A DNA stretch of 64,000 nt from Pseudoalteromonas sp. FUC4 (GCF_008370255.1 NZ_SEUI01000010.1:1-64000); one strand, 5' to 3'; positions 45,623 through 54,916 are shown, counted from the stretch's first letter. Program-made: numbers and translations. The notes: generated by a model from the sequence alone, not told the origin.

Positions 45623-45636
45623 TTGATCTTGATCAA
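45623..45636. promoter_or_regulatory. FNR/Anr-type box ttgatcttgatcaa
   Basis: A perfect match to TTGAT-N4-ATCAA. It lies 90 bp before the hydrolase-OsmC start on the minus strand and 165 bp before the oxygenase start on the plus strand. Oxygen-responsive control of one or both is suggested. Confidence 0.6.
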
Positions 45637-45662
45637 GCCAAGTGGCGGTGACTATGCTTTGC

Positions 45663-45674
45663 GGACATATGTCC
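45663..45674. promoter_or_regulatory. Palindrome ggacatatgtcc, operator candidate
   Basis: A perfect 12-bp palindrome 27 bp to the right of the FNR-like box, in the same divergent promoter region. A weaker related ggtcatttgtc follows at 45688. The regulator is unknown. Confidence 0.4.
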
Positions 45675-45800
45675 TTATGTTTTTGAGGTCATTTGTCTAT
45701 CCTCGCATAGCGCTATAATGAAGGCTTTGCTACTTTATATAAGTAATTTAGCACTATTAAAAGCAACTCACTTCACACAACCTATTCACTGGAACGTACA

Positions 45801-46640
45801 ATGCAATTACCCACTGTTGATTATAAAGCTCCCGATGCGGCTGCACAATTTGTTGAATCGTTAAGAAATACTGGATTTGGCGTTTTAAAAAACCACCCAA
45901 TCCCACAGTCTTTAGTTGAGTCTATTTACAAAAATTGGCAAGACTTTTTTAACTCAGAGCAAAAGCACGACTTTTTATTCTCTAAAGAAACTCAAGACGG
46001 TTATTTTCCGCCTTCAGTATCAGAAGTAGCGAAAGGCTTTACAATAAAAGACATTAAAGAGTACTTCCATGTGTATCCTAAAGGTCGAGTTCCTGCCCAG
46101 CTTGAAGCTGACGTACGTGAATACTACCGTTTAGCAAGTGAATTTGCTGGTACATTGTTGAGCTGGGTTCAGGCTGAAGCACCAGCTGATGTGCGTGCTA
46201 AGTTTTCAATTGATTTAAAAGACATGATTGCCGATTCTGAGCAAACATTGTTACGTATCCTACATTACCCACCAATGACGGGTGATGAAGAGCCAGGTGC
46301 TATTCGCGCAGCAGCCCATGGCGATATTAATTTATTGACTGTATTACCGGCTTCTAATGAGCCTGGTTTACAAGTTCAAAAAACAGATGGCGGTTGGTTA
46401 GACGTGCCATGTGATTTTGGCAGCTTAATTATTAATATCGGCGACATGCTACAAGAAGCGTCGGGCGGGTATTTTCCATCGACAATTCACCGTGTAATTA
46501 ACCCAACGGGTAAAGCATCTACTAAATCGCGTATTTCACTACCGTTATTTTTACACCCGCATCCAGATGTTGTGCTTTCTGAGCGCTACACGGCAGATAG
46601 CTACTTGCAAGAACGTTTGCGTGAGTTAGGTGTTAAGTAA
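45801..46640 (+). CDS. 2-oxoglutarate/Fe(II)-dependent oxygenase, isopenicillin-N-synthase-like
   Basis: A 279-residue non-heme iron oxygenase. The facial triad is visible as His173 and Asp175 (AAHGDINL) and His230 (TIHRVINP). Arg244 of the KSRIS motif probably binds the 2-oxoglutarate carboxylate. Bacterial relatives act on many small molecules, and the substrate cannot be told from sequence. It is transcribed alone, diverging from the OsmC fusion, and followed by a strong terminator. Confidence 0.88.
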   Translation: MQLPTVDYKAPDAAAQFVESLRNTGFGVLKNHPIPQSLVESIYKNWQDFFNSEQKHDFLFSKETQDGYFPPSVSEVAKGFTIKDIKEYFHVYPKGRVPAQLEADVREYYRLASEFAGTLLSWVQAEAPADVRAKFSIDLKDMIADSEQTLLRILHYPPMTGDEEPGAIRAAAHGDINLLTVLPASNEPGLQVQKTDGGWLDVPCDFGSLIINIGDMLQEASGGYFPSTIHRVINPTGKASTKSRISLPLFLHPHPDVVLSERYTADSYLQERLRELGVK

Positions 46641-46670
46641 CTCTAATACTTAGAGTAATTAAGTATAAAC

Positions 46671-46696
46671 AAAAAACGGCTTATGGCCGTTTTTTG
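46671..46696 (+). terminator. Terminator of the oxygenase gene
   Basis: Stem aaaaaacggc / gccgtttttt with a 5-nt loop. Confidence 0.9.
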
Positions 46697-46791
46697 CATT
46701 TTTAAGCAACTTGAGTACCGGTTTTATTTTATTGAACGGTGCTCAATTGCCAGCAACGCAAATAATGGCATGCATTCTTAGCTACTACAGG

Positions 46792-46797
46792 TATAAT
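46792..46797 (+). promoter_or_regulatory. -10 element candidate for the rhlE-like gene
   Basis: A tataat 43 bp before the start codon, with no convincing -35. Confidence 0.35.
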
Positions 46798-46840
46798 GCG
46801 CGCAACTGGCTAAAGTAGCCTTATTTAAAAGAGAGTTTAT

Positions 46841-48235
46841 ATGAGTTTTGAAGGTTTAGGTTTATCACAGTCTTTGGTTAATGCGGTTTTAGAAAAGGGC
46901 TATGAAACGCCAACGCCGATTCAGGCTCAAGCAATTCCTGCAATTATTGAACGCCGTGATGTTATGGCAGCAGCGCAAACAGGTACAGGTAAAACAGCGG
47001 GTTTTACGTTACCACTTATTGAGCGCTTGTCGTCGGGCCCTAAAGCTAAAAGTAACCACGTACGTGCACTTATTTTAACGCCTACGCGTGAACTTGCTTT
47101 GCAAGTAAGCGAAAACGTTGAAGAGTACGCTAAGCATTCGGATGTGAGCTCATTTGTAGTTTACGGTGGCGTTAAAATTAACCCACAAATGCAGCGTCTT
47201 CGTAAAGGTGTTGATATTTTAGTAGCAACGCCGGGTCGTTTAATCGACTTACATAATCAAAATGCAGTTAAATTTGATAGTGTTGAAGTGCTTGTACTCG
47301 ATGAAGCTGACCGCATGTTAGACATGGGCTTTATTCACGACATTAAACGCTTAATTGCTAAAATGCCTGCTAAACGTCAAAACTTGATGTTTTCGGCTAC
47401 ATTTTCTGACGAAATTCGAGCATTAGCAAAAGGGTTAATTAATGACCCTGTTGAAATTTCAGTTGCTGCAAAAAATACTACAGCTAAAAGTGTTACTCAG
47501 TGCGTTTACGCGGTAGATAAAACACGTAAAACAGCATTGCTAAGCCATTTGATTCGCACTAACGATTGGCAACAAGTGTTAGTGTTTAGCCGTACAAAGC
47601 ACGGTGCTAACCGTTTGGTTAAGCAACTAGAGCGTGATGATATTACAGGCGCTGCTATTCATGGTAATAAGTCACAAGGTGCTCGCGTTAAAGCACTTGA
47701 TGGTTTTAAAAGTGGTGAAGTACGCGTATTGGTAGCAACAGACATTGTTGCACGTGGTTTAGACATTGTTGAATTACCGCATGTTGTTAACTACGATTTG
47801 CCAAATGTATATGAAGATTACGTTCACCGAATTGGTCGTACAGGCCGTGCTGGTGCGTCGGGTCATGCGATTTCATTTGTAACGGTTGATGATGCTGTTG
47901 ATTTATACGGTATTGAACGCTTTATTGGTGAGCTTATCCCACGTGCTGAAGAAGATGGTTTTGAGCCTATAAATCCAGTAGCAGAGCGCGCATTAGATGC
48001 TCGTCCGTTACCGGCTAAAAAGCCTAAGAAAAAGCAGCCTTTTAATAAGCCTAAATCTGATAGCAGTAAGCCTAACAGCAAAAAGCCAAATAATGGTGGT
48101 AATGGTACCGGCCCACGCCGTGGTGGTTCTAAAAAGCCAGCTGCTAAAACAGGTGATAACGCGCAAAACCCATGGGCAAAGCGTGAATCTGTCGGCGGTA
48201 ATGGCCAACGCCGTCGTCGCACAAATAACGATTAA
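46841..48235 (+). CDS. rhlE: DEAD-box ATP-dependent RNA helicase, RhlE-like
   Basis: Unwinds RNA during ribosome assembly or mRNA decay. The 464 residues contain the Q motif, Walker [27 protein letters not shown] (MFSATFS), ARGLDI and [10 protein letters not shown], in order within the first 350 residues. The C-terminal 80 residues are a lysine-, asparagine- and glycine-rich basic tail suited to RNA binding. RhlE-type assignment rests on size and tail style; other RhlE/SrmB-like subfamilies are possible. Confidence 0.9.
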   Translation: MSFEGLGLSQSLVNAVLEKGYETPTPIQAQAIPAIIERRDVMAAAQTGTGKTAGFTLPLIERLSSGPKAKSNHVRALILTPTRELALQVSENVEEYAKHSDVSSFVVYGGVKINPQMQRLRKGVDILVATPGRLIDLHNQNAVKFDSVEVLVLDEADRMLDMGFIHDIKRLIAKMPAKRQNLMFSATFSDEIRALAKGLINDPVEISVAAKNTTAKSVTQCVYAVDKTRKTALLSHLIRTNDWQQVLVFSRTKHGANRLVKQLERDDITGAAIHGNKSQGARVKALDGFKSGEVRVLVATDIVARGLDIVELPHVVNYDLPNVYEDYVHRIGRTGRAGASGHAISFVTVDDAVDLYGIERFIGELIPRAEEDGFEPINPVAERALDARPLPAKKPKKKQPFNKPKSDSSKPNSKKPNNGGNGTGPRRGGSKKPAAKTGDNAQNPWAKRESVGGNGQRRRRTNND

Positions 48236-48294
48236 TCATCATTAATGATTGTATTGACGTTTGATTAATTTAGAACTTGGTTAAAGGTTGATAC

Positions 48295-48343
48295 AAAAAA
48301 CGCGCTCCCTTCTTTTTAATTGATAGAAGTAGCGCGTTTTTTA
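48295..48343. terminator. Terminator of the rhlE-like gene, possibly bidirectional
   Basis: Outer stem aaaaaacgcgct / agcgcgtttttt plus an inner ttct / agaa pairing, followed by T and preceded by A runs. Confidence 0.8.
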
Positions 48344-48372
48344 TTGTCTGTAATTTGTACTTACTGTATTGC

Positions 48373-49116
48373 CTACCTGATTAAATAGTTAATACCCAAG
48401 CCTACAAATAAAGTCACACTTACGCTAAGTAATGTGCCGAGCATAACGTACTCGGTAAGTTTTTTATCTTTACTAGCACTTAAATCGCCAAACCTAAATA
48501 CCGACTTTGCAGCAAGTAAAAAACCAAGCCCTGCGAATTGGTCAAGCAATATAAAGCTCAGCATAAGTACGCGCTCAAGCATACCTATGCTTTGCCCTGC
48601 AAGCACTAAGCTACCAGTACTTGAAAAGTTACTTGTTAAACGCTCTAACATCATTCTTATAAATACGGCGCTGGGACTTAAAATAATTAAATAACCGCAT
48701 ACCACCCACAGTATTTTGGGATCAGTGAGCATATTATTAATTGCAGCCATAAAGCTACTGTTATCAGTTAGCCAAATACTGAGCGCAATAATAACGAGTA
48801 TGTGCGCTATTTGATCTAGTAAAAAAGGCACCACGCCTTTATTAGAATACGATTTTGCTATATCAATAAAGTAATGGCTCAACATAATGCTTGCTGTGGC
48901 AATTAAAACACTGCTTAGTTGCTGCCACCCAAAGGTGTATTCCCATACGGTAATAATGAGTGCACTTGTTACACCATGCACGAGTACATGAAAATAAAGC
49001 TTACTGGCTTTAAAGTGACGGGTGTTTCGCTCGTTTACCCAACTCATAGGTTGCCAGTAAAAATCAGCGAGTAAGTGGCCAATAATAAGCGCGACCAGTA
49101 AAAGTGAAAATTCCAT
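48373..49116 (-). CDS. DUF3307 family integral membrane protein
   Basis: A 247-residue protein with about seven hydrophobic segments. The N-terminal GHLLADFYWQP motif is typical of DUF3307 proteins. Function is unknown. Its ATG overlaps the satD stop codon by one base (TAATG), and the gene follows satD. This pairing of a DUF3307 membrane protein with a SatD-like protein recurs in other bacteria, by my recollection. It points to a membrane component controlled by the SatD partner. Confidence 0.85.
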   Translation of the reverse strand: MEFSLLLVALIIGHLLADFYWQPMSWVNERNTRHFKASKLYFHVLVHGVTSALIITVWEYTFGWQQLSSVLIATASIMLSHYFIDIAKSYSNKGVVPFLLDQIAHILVIIALSIWLTDNSSFMAAINNMLTDPKILWVVCGYLIILSPSAVFIRMMLERLTSNFSSTGSLVLAGQSIGMLERVLMLSFILLDQFAGLGFLLAAKSVFRFGDLSASKDKKLTEYVMLGTLLSVSVTLFVGLGINYLIR

Positions 49117-49739
49117 TATTCACCTCCTTTAATTATATTTTTTATAACGTGTTGTGAGTGCTTAATAAAGCGTTCTATAAGTTGGTAGTGCGCTAAATTT
49201 AGTAGTTTGGTTACGTTTTCGCGACTTGTTTTAAGCTCTTTAGCCAGTGCCGCGTGGCTGTTGTCTGATGATGTTAAATAGACATACAGGGCATTTGCTT
49301 GTTTTTGTGTGATTTTAGTGAGCAATACGTCGGCAAAGGCTAAATTAAGGTTTAAGCTTTCATCGAGCTGCTGCTCGTTAATATTAAAAACAAAGCGTTG
49401 ATTACCTATTTTATCAAGGCCTTGCCCTGAAAGGGTAAAAGCAGAACCGGTTGCCGTTTTTATATCGCTGCGTGGGTTATCTATTTGCCCAAGTGCCAAG
49501 CTTTGCCGTAGCTCATAACCTGACGATTTAAGGTGTAAATATACAAGTATGGCATTTTTAAAAAGGAGCTCAGGATTATTAACTTGTAACTGAAAGGCAT
49601 CGCCTCGGTATATATTCCAAAGGGTTTGCTCACCCGAAATATTTCGCAAACTTTGCTCTAGTTGATAAAGCATGGCATCGTATTGCTGCTTAGGGATTGT
49701 TTGCGATTTAATAATATCGCCGCTGATCACACCAATCAT
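49116..49739 (-). CDS. SatD family protein with C-terminal helix-turn-helix-like segment
   Basis: The 207-residue protein starts MIGVISGDIIKSQ, the N-terminal signature of SatD-like proteins. The C-terminal third (about 140-200) contains HAALAKELKTSRENVTKLLNLA, a good helix-turn-helix pattern. It may therefore bind DNA, most plausibly the inverted repeats just upstream of its own gene. It is coupled to the DUF3307 gene. The function of the family is not established. Confidence 0.82.
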   Translation of the reverse strand: MIGVISGDIIKSQTIPKQQYDAMLYQLEQSLRNISGEQTLWNIYRGDAFQLQVNNPELLFKNAILVYLHLKSSGYELRQSLALGQIDNPRSDIKTATGSAFTLSGQGLDKIGNQRFVFNINEQQLDESLNLNLAFADVLLTKITQKQANALYVYLTSSDNSHAALAKELKTSRENVTKLLNLAHYQLIERFIKHSQHVIKNIIKGGE

Positions 49740-49753
49740 AAAAATCTCAAAAT

Positions 49754-49815
49754 GGTTACTTTTTAATATGTAACCAATATTAGTTACATAGGGGTATGTA
49801 ACTAATTTAGGTTAC
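49754..49815. promoter_or_regulatory. Clustered GTTAC inverted repeats in the satD / NYN divergent region
   Basis: Three elements lie in about 62 bp: ggttac (49754-49759) facing gtaacc (49770-49775); a perfect 11-bp inverted repeat ttagttacata / tatgtaactaa around gggg (49780-49805); and a further ggttac (49810-49815). They lie directly upstream of satD. The arrangement looks like a multi-site operator. Confidence 0.65.
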
Positions 49816-49876
49816 TTAAATATAAATTGCAAGGTACACTTATTTTAATTGCTATTAATCCTCATTAGGACACTAA

Positions 49877-50380
49877 ATGACTTTACAAAACGAGCAGCAA
49901 AGCACAAAACCACGGGTCGGTATTTTTGTCGATGTACAAAATATTTATTACACGTGCCGTGAGAGTTACGGGAAAAATTTTGACTACAATGCGTTTTGGC
50001 GAATGATGGAGACGCAATACAATATTGAGTGTGCTTTTGCGTATGCTATTTATCGAGGAGATGAAAAGCAAAATCAGTTTCAAAATATTTTGCGTGCGAT
50101 TGGTTTTGAGGTAAAGCTAAAGCCCTTTATTCAACGTCGTGACGGAAGTGCAAAAGGTGACTGGGATGTAGGCATAACAATAGACATGTTAGAGCAGGGT
50201 AAAAATCTTGATAAGGTTATTTTGCTCTCTGGCGATGGTGACTTTGCTTTGTTACTTGGGCATTTAAAAAATCAATATAATGTACCGTGCGATGTATACG
50301 GTGCTGACCGGTTAACTGCTGAGGTATTAAAACAAAGCGCAGAGCAATTTCATTTAATTGATAATACTTTGCTACTTTAA
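49877..50380 (+). CDS. NYN-domain (LabA/DUF88) protein
   Basis: A 167-residue PIN-like nuclease-fold protein of the NYN/LabA group. Conserved acidic residues lie in GIFVDVQNIYY (about 15-25), KGDWDVGITID and SGDGDFALLL, the usual metal-binding positions. Family members are thought to be RNA-cleaving nucleases. It is divergent from satD and shares the GTTAC-repeat region, so it may be co-regulated, though it could be independent. An agga ribosome-binding site precedes the ATG. Confidence 0.88.
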   Translation: MTLQNEQQSTKPRVGIFVDVQNIYYTCRESYGKNFDYNAFWRMMETQYNIECAFAYAIYRGDEKQNQFQNILRAIGFEVKLKPFIQRRDGSAKGDWDVGITIDMLEQGKNLDKVILLSGDGDFALLLGHLKNQYNVPCDVYGADRLTAEVLKQSAEQFHLIDNTLLL

Positions 50381-50554
50381 CAGTAAAAAATAGTTAAAAA
50401 AGTGCAAGCTAAGTGCCTGCAACATGAGAGATTTTAATACAAAGCCGTAATAGATGAATTAAGCCTTATATAAGCTTTTTTTATTACTGTAATCAATTGG
50501 GTTTGCTAAATGATTATGGTAATTTTAAAGCATAACGAGTTACCAAGGACTTAC

Positions 50555-51475
50555 ATGCTTCATTACAGCAACATGCCACTAGACAGAGGCTCAAATTTTC
50601 GTAAAGACCCATCGTGGCTTAAAGCGCAAATGTCGGCGCAAAGTAAATGGGTTTTAGTTAAAAATAATCAAACCCTATTTATTAAAGATACCCCTAAAGT
50701 AAGCTATTTAACGTATCAACAAGTGGCGCATTTAGATTTAACGAGTGCTATTTTTGTCGGTTTAAACAATGCTAAACATGGTGTGTTTGCATTGGATGTT
50801 TCTGATCTGGATGAAAGCGTACTTTCGCCTTTAATAGAAGGCGCTCAGTTTTTTGATATTCGCCAATATGGGCCTCAAGTAACCATTAAATATGCCTCAA
50901 TAGCCGCCCTTGCGAGAGGGTTATGTTATTGGCATGCTACGCATCGCTTTTGTGGGCGCTGTGGTAGTAAAAACCGTTCAGTGGAAGCCGGGCACTCTAG
51001 AGTGTGTGAAAACGAAAACTGTAAGCATCCTACATTCCCTCGTACCGATCCTGCGGTAATTATGGTTGTTACTAAAGTCTTTGCCGACGGAGTAGAACGC
51101 TGTTTATTAGGTCGCCAAGCTGCGTGGCCCACTGGTATGTATTCGTCGCTTGCTGGATTTGTAGACCCAGGGGAGACACTAGAACAAGCTGTTGCGCGTG
51201 AAGTTAAAGAAGAGGCAGGCATAGAGGTTGATAACGTACGTTATGTTGCATCTCAGCCTTGGCCGTTCCCATCGTCCATTATGCTTGGTTTTTTTGCAGA
51301 GGCGACATCTGAACAAATCAACGTAGATAAAGAAGAGCTAGACGATGCAAAATGGTTTAGTCGTGAAGACTTAGAGCAATTTGGTAATTGGCACGAAGAA
51401 GGCGAGCATTTAAAGCTGCCTAGAACCGATTCTATCTCTCGTTATTTAATTGAGCATTGGCGCACAAACCCTTAA
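50555..51475 (+). CDS. nudC: NADH pyrophosphatase / NAD-cap RNA decapping Nudix hydrolase
   Basis: Hydrolyses NAD(H) to NMN and AMP and can remove the NAD cap from RNA. It has an N-terminal domain, a four-cysteine zinc ribbon (CGRCG ... CENENC) near the middle and the Nudix box GFVDPGETLEQAVAREVKEE. The NudC-specific SQPWPFPSS motif follows. I chose the ATG at 50555 (306 residues) because it has an aagga ribosome-binding site; an ATG at 50510 does not. metC starts 9 bp after it, so the two may be co-transcribed. Confidence 0.94.
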   Translation: MLHYSNMPLDRGSNFRKDPSWLKAQMSAQSKWVLVKNNQTLFIKDTPKVSYLTYQQVAHLDLTSAIFVGLNNAKHGVFALDVSDLDESVLSPLIEGAQFFDIRQYGPQVTIKYASIAALARGLCYWHATHRFCGRCGSKNRSVEAGHSRVCENENCKHPTFPRTDPAVIMVVTKVFADGVERCLLGRQAAWPTGMYSSLAGFVDPGETLEQAVAREVKEEAGIEVDNVRYVASQPWPFPSSIMLGFFAEATSEQINVDKEELDDAKWFSREDLEQFGNWHEEGEHLKLPRTDSISRYLIEHWRTNP

Positions 51476-51484
51476 GGATTAACA

Positions 51485-52666
51485 ATGTCGAGTAAAAGTA
51501 ATAAAAACACTCAGCTAGTATCATCAGGGCGAAAAAAAGCCTATACACATGGCGTAGTAAATCCCGTTGTACAGCGTGCATCTACCATTGTATTTGATAC
51601 TGTAGCCGATTTAAAAGAAGCAGCTAAAACCCGTGGCGATAAAACGTTATTTTATGGGCGCCGAGGAACAACAACACACTTTGCGCTACAAGAAGCGATT
51701 ACAGAACTTGAAGGCGGCGAAGGGTGTGCATTGTACCCTTGTGGCGCTGCGGCGATCAGCCAAGTATTTTTATCGTTTTTAAAAACCGGTGATCATATTT
51801 TAATGGTTGATAACGTGTACGAACCAACTCGCGACTTTTGCGATAAAATTTTAGCGGGACTAGGCATCACAACAACCTATTACCCGCCAACCATTGGCGC
51901 AGGTATTAAAGATTACATTCAGCCAAATACTAAAGTGTTGTTTTTAGAATCCCCAGGTTCTATTACGATGGAAGTGCAAGATGTGCCTGCTATGGTAAAA
52001 GTAGCCAATGAGCACAATGTAATGACCATGCTTGATAATACCTACGGAAACGGCTTGCATTATCGCCCGTTAGAGCACGGTGTTGATATTAGTATTCAAG
52101 CTGCAACTAAGTATATTGTTGGCCATTCAGACGTGATGATGGGGGTGGCTGTTGCTAATAAAAAGTATTGGCCAACCTTGCGCGAAAATTCATACTTACT
52201 AGGGCAATGTACCAGTGCCGATGATGCGTATTTAGCACTTAGAGGCCTGCGTACAATGGGTGTGCGTTTAAATCAACATGAAAAAGCAGCAATAGAAGTA
52301 GCTAAATGGCTTGAGCAACATGAGCTTGTTGATCATATTCGACACCCAGCATTTGAAAGCTGCCCAGGGCATGAATTTTTTAAACGTGACTTTGATGGCA
52401 GTAATGGGTTGTTTTCATTTGTCATGAAAACCGGTAATCAAAAAGCGATTGATGCATTTTTAGATAGCCTTGAGCATATTAAAATGGGCTTTTCGTGGGG
52501 AGGTTTTGAAAGTTTAGTAACCGCTAATTTAACTATGAAAGGGCTGCGTTCAAATACAGGTTGGGATTTAGGCCCGGTTATTCGCCTGCACATAGGCCTT
52601 GAAGATGTTGAAGATTTAATTAGCGATTTAAGCCAAGCACTTGAGGTTTATAAGCAGCATTTATAA
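51485..52666 (+). CDS. metC: Cystathionine beta-lyase
   Basis: A PLP enzyme that splits cystathionine to homocysteine, pyruvate and ammonia for methionine synthesis. The 393 residues belong to the Cys/Met metabolism PLP family. The PLP-binding lysine is in ATKYIVGHSDVMMG (about residue 209), with YGRRGTTTH and LDNTYGNG also present. The wording of the motifs fits the MetC branch rather than MetB or MalY. It ends in a strong hairpin terminator. Confidence 0.93.
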   Translation: MSSKSNKNTQLVSSGRKKAYTHGVVNPVVQRASTIVFDTVADLKEAAKTRGDKTLFYGRRGTTTHFALQEAITELEGGEGCALYPCGAAAISQVFLSFLKTGDHILMVDNVYEPTRDFCDKILAGLGITTTYYPPTIGAGIKDYIQPNTKVLFLESPGSITMEVQDVPAMVKVANEHNVMTMLDNTYGNGLHYRPLEHGVDISIQAATKYIVGHSDVMMGVAVANKKYWPTLRENSYLLGQCTSADDAYLALRGLRTMGVRLNQHEKAAIEVAKWLEQHELVDHIRHPAFESCPGHEFFKRDFDGSNGLFSFVMKTGNQKAIDAFLDSLEHIKMGFSWGGFESLVTANLTMKGLRSNTGWDLGPVIRLHIGLEDVEDLISDLSQALEVYKQHL

Positions 52667-52710
52667 TTTATATCGCAATTTATGCTATTACATTTAAATG
52701 TATTGTTACA

Positions 52711-52738
52711 AAGCTCACCACAGGTGAGCTTTTTTTTG
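52711..52738 (+). terminator. Terminator of metC
   Basis: Stem aagctcacc / ggtgagctt with a 3-nt loop and eight T. Confidence 0.95.
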
Positions 52739-52809
52739 CTGGTAATTCAAGATGTTTACACTTAGTGTGGATAAATACACAGAAAATAAAAAGTCATTAA
52801 GGATAGTCA

Positions 52810-53637
52810 ATGGCAACACCATTACCGATAAACGTAGGGCGATTAACGCAAATAACGGGATTTGAGCTTGTACGTATGTTTTTAACTAAACGTGGACTTA
52901 TTGCATTAGCTGCCTTTGCATTGGTGTGGCTAATAATACTGCGCTACCCAATAGGGCAGGCAGTAGGCATTGTAAGTGCGCCCGATTTTGAGCAAATAGC
53001 CCGTGATATATCAGGTTCTATTGGTTTAAGTAAATTATTGGATTGGCCTGAGGCCGAATTTGCTATGTACTGGTTAATAGCCCTGTATAGCTTTCCCGTT
53101 TTTGGCTTATTTATTTGTAGCGACCAAACGGTAGGCGATAGAGAGCGCGGCACACTAAGGTTTTTATCACTGCGCTCCACTCGCTTTGAAATACTGTTTG
53201 GCCGTTTTTTAGGGCAGCTAGGAGTATTAGCCTGCTTAGTGGGCATTACTCTTGTGGCTACACTCGCGGTACTAGGGTTTAGAGATCCAAGTTTACTGGC
53301 TGGTGGTTTTGCCCGTGCGCTTTCTATATTTTTAATACTAGTGATTACTCTGTGCCCATTTGTAGCACTTATGACGTTAATTAATACCTTTGCCCGCTCA
53401 TCGCGTTTATCTATTGTATTGGCAATCTTATACTTTGCAGCAGGCGGTATTGTAGTTGGTATATTGCAATGGCAAATACCCGCATTAGGCCTGCTTGATT
53501 ATTTATTTCCGGGTGTGCAAATAGAGTTATTAGCCGGGCAAAATTTACCATTATTGAGCGCTGTGGCTATTCCCCTTGTGCAAACTGCGGTGTTACTAAG
53601 CGTTGCTCAACGTATTTTTGCAAGGAGCTCACTATGA
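52810..53637 (+). CDS. ABC-2 type transporter permease
   Basis: A 275-residue inner-membrane permease with six predicted transmembrane segments (first about 30-48, last about 250-268). It resembles NosY-type ABC-2 exporters. The sequence RERGTLRFLSLRSTRFEILFGRFLGQL is the typical cytoplasmic coupling region. It overlaps the ATPase gene by 4 bp (ATGA). The substrate is unknown. The unit continues with a bacterial PH-domain gene. Confidence 0.88.
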   Translation: MATPLPINVGRLTQITGFELVRMFLTKRGLIALAAFALVWLIILRYPIGQAVGIVSAPDFEQIARDISGSIGLSKLLDWPEAEFAMYWLIALYSFPVFGLFICSDQTVGDRERGTLRFLSLRSTRFEILFGRFLGQLGVLACLVGITLVATLAVLGFRDPSLLAGGFARALSIFLILVITLCPFVALMTLINTFARSSRLSIVLAILYFAAGGIVVGILQWQIPALGLLDYLFPGVQIELLAGQNLPLLSAVAIPLVQTAVLLSVAQRIFARSSL

Positions 53638-54542
53638 GACCATTAATTACAGCCAGCGGTTTGAGTAAATCGTATGGTGCAAAACTTGCGCTTAATAATG
53701 TGGACTTTGAAATTAACAAAGGCGCGCCAGTGGCACTTGTTGGGCCAAATGGTGCGGGTAAAACTACCTTATTTAGTTTGTTGTGCGGCTATATAGCGCC
53801 AAGTAAAGGCAGCCTTGAAATATTAGGGTATAAGCCAGGGAGCGCTGCTTTATTTAATAAGGTAAGTGCATTACCGCAAGACGCACAACTTGACCCTCGT
53901 TTTAATATAGATAAGCAACTCGCTTTTTATGCAAAGCTACAAGGTATGGGGGCAAAGCAAAGCCAAACTGAGGCGCTACGTGTACTTGATTTGGTTGGCT
54001 TAAAAGAAATTGCAAAGCAGCGTGCAGGGGACTTATCGCACGGTATGCGCAAGCGCGTTACGATAGCGCAAGCACTTATTGGCGCGCCACAAATTGTAAT
54101 GCTTGATGAAGCAACCGCAGGGCTTGATCCGATTCATGCCAGAGAAGTACGTGAGCTTGTATCTGAATTAAGTGAGCAGGCTACATTTATTTTAAGCTCT
54201 CACGATTTAACAGAGCTTGAGCGACTATGCTCACAGGTACTTCATTTAGATAAAGGCGTACTAAGCGAGCATCAAACAAAAACAAATAATACCGATAAAC
54301 ACTTTTATACATTAATGCTAAGCGAGGCTTATCAAAATGTTGAGCAACAGCTTCAAGCAATTGCAGGTGTGAGCCGGGTGTATATGAGCCAACATAAAGA
54401 ATATGTAATTGAGTATCAGCCAACGAGCGATCCACTTGATATTGCACTACTGAATTTTTGTCATCAACAACACTGGCAGTACAGGCAATTAGTTAATGGT
54501 CACACATTAGAGAATCAAATATTTAAACAGGAGAAAGTATAA
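53634..54542 (+). CDS. ABC transporter ATP-binding protein
   Basis: A 302-residue nucleotide-binding subunit. Walker A is GPNGAGKTT (about 38-46), the signature LSHGMRKR, Walker B IVMLDEATAGLDP and the H-loop SSHD. A C-terminal extension of about 85 residues has no clear motif. It pairs with the overlapping permease gene to form an ABC-2 exporter. The following PH-domain gene overlaps its stop by one base (TAATG). Confidence 0.93.
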   Translation: MRPLITASGLSKSYGAKLALNNVDFEINKGAPVALVGPNGAGKTTLFSLLCGYIAPSKGSLEILGYKPGSAALFNKVSALPQDAQLDPRFNIDKQLAFYAKLQGMGAKQSQTEALRVLDLVGLKEIAKQRAGDLSHGMRKRVTIAQALIGAPQIVMLDEATAGLDPIHAREVRELVSELSEQATFILSSHDLTELERLCSQVLHLDKGVLSEHQTKTNNTDKHFYTLMLSEAYQNVEQQLQAIAGVSRVYMSQHKEYVIEYQPTSDPLDIALLNFCHQQHWQYRQLVNGHTLENQIFKQEKV

Positions 54543-54916
54543 TGGGTTTACTTAGCGGACTTATGGGTAATGCAAGCGAAGTTGACGATTCTGATTTAGA
54601 GAAAATCCTCGCCAATACATTAATTGACGGCGAGCAAGTAGAAAAAGCATATAAAGTAGTACGTGATATGTTTATTTTTACTAATAAGCGCTTAATTTTA
54701 ATTGATAAGCAAGGTATGACAGGCTCTAAAATGGAAATGGTGAGTATTGCTTACTCTAAAATCACCAAGTTTAGTAAAGAAAGTGCAGGCCATTTTGACT
54801 TAGATGCCGAGCTAAAAATATGGGTTGGCTCAGATCCAACACCAATTAGTAAAGAGTTTAAGTCTGGTGATAATATTAACGATGTTTACCGAATTATTAG
54901 CCAACACGCGCTTTAA
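54542..54916 (+). CDS. Bacterial PH-domain (PF08000-type) protein
   Basis: A 124-residue soluble protein consisting of one bacterial pleckstrin-homology domain (FTNKRLILIDKQG is characteristic). Such domains bind ligands or partner proteins, not phosphoinositides as a rule. Overlap with the ABC ATPase gene suggests a helper role for that transporter. The last 25 codons survive as a decayed copy at 56273-56345, part of the duplication that made the second porin gene. Confidence 0.85.
   Translation: MGLLSGLMGNASEVDDSDLEKILANTLIDGEQVEKAYKVVRDMFIFTNKRLILIDKQGMTGSKMEMVSIAYSKITKFSKESAGHFDLDAELKIWVGSDPTPISKEFKSGDNINDVYRIISQHAL

Noticed and set aside
47863-48245. Three frames overlapping the basic tail of the RhlE-like helicase
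   Set aside because: Low-complexity lysine/asparagine-rich coding sequence leaves other frames open by chance.
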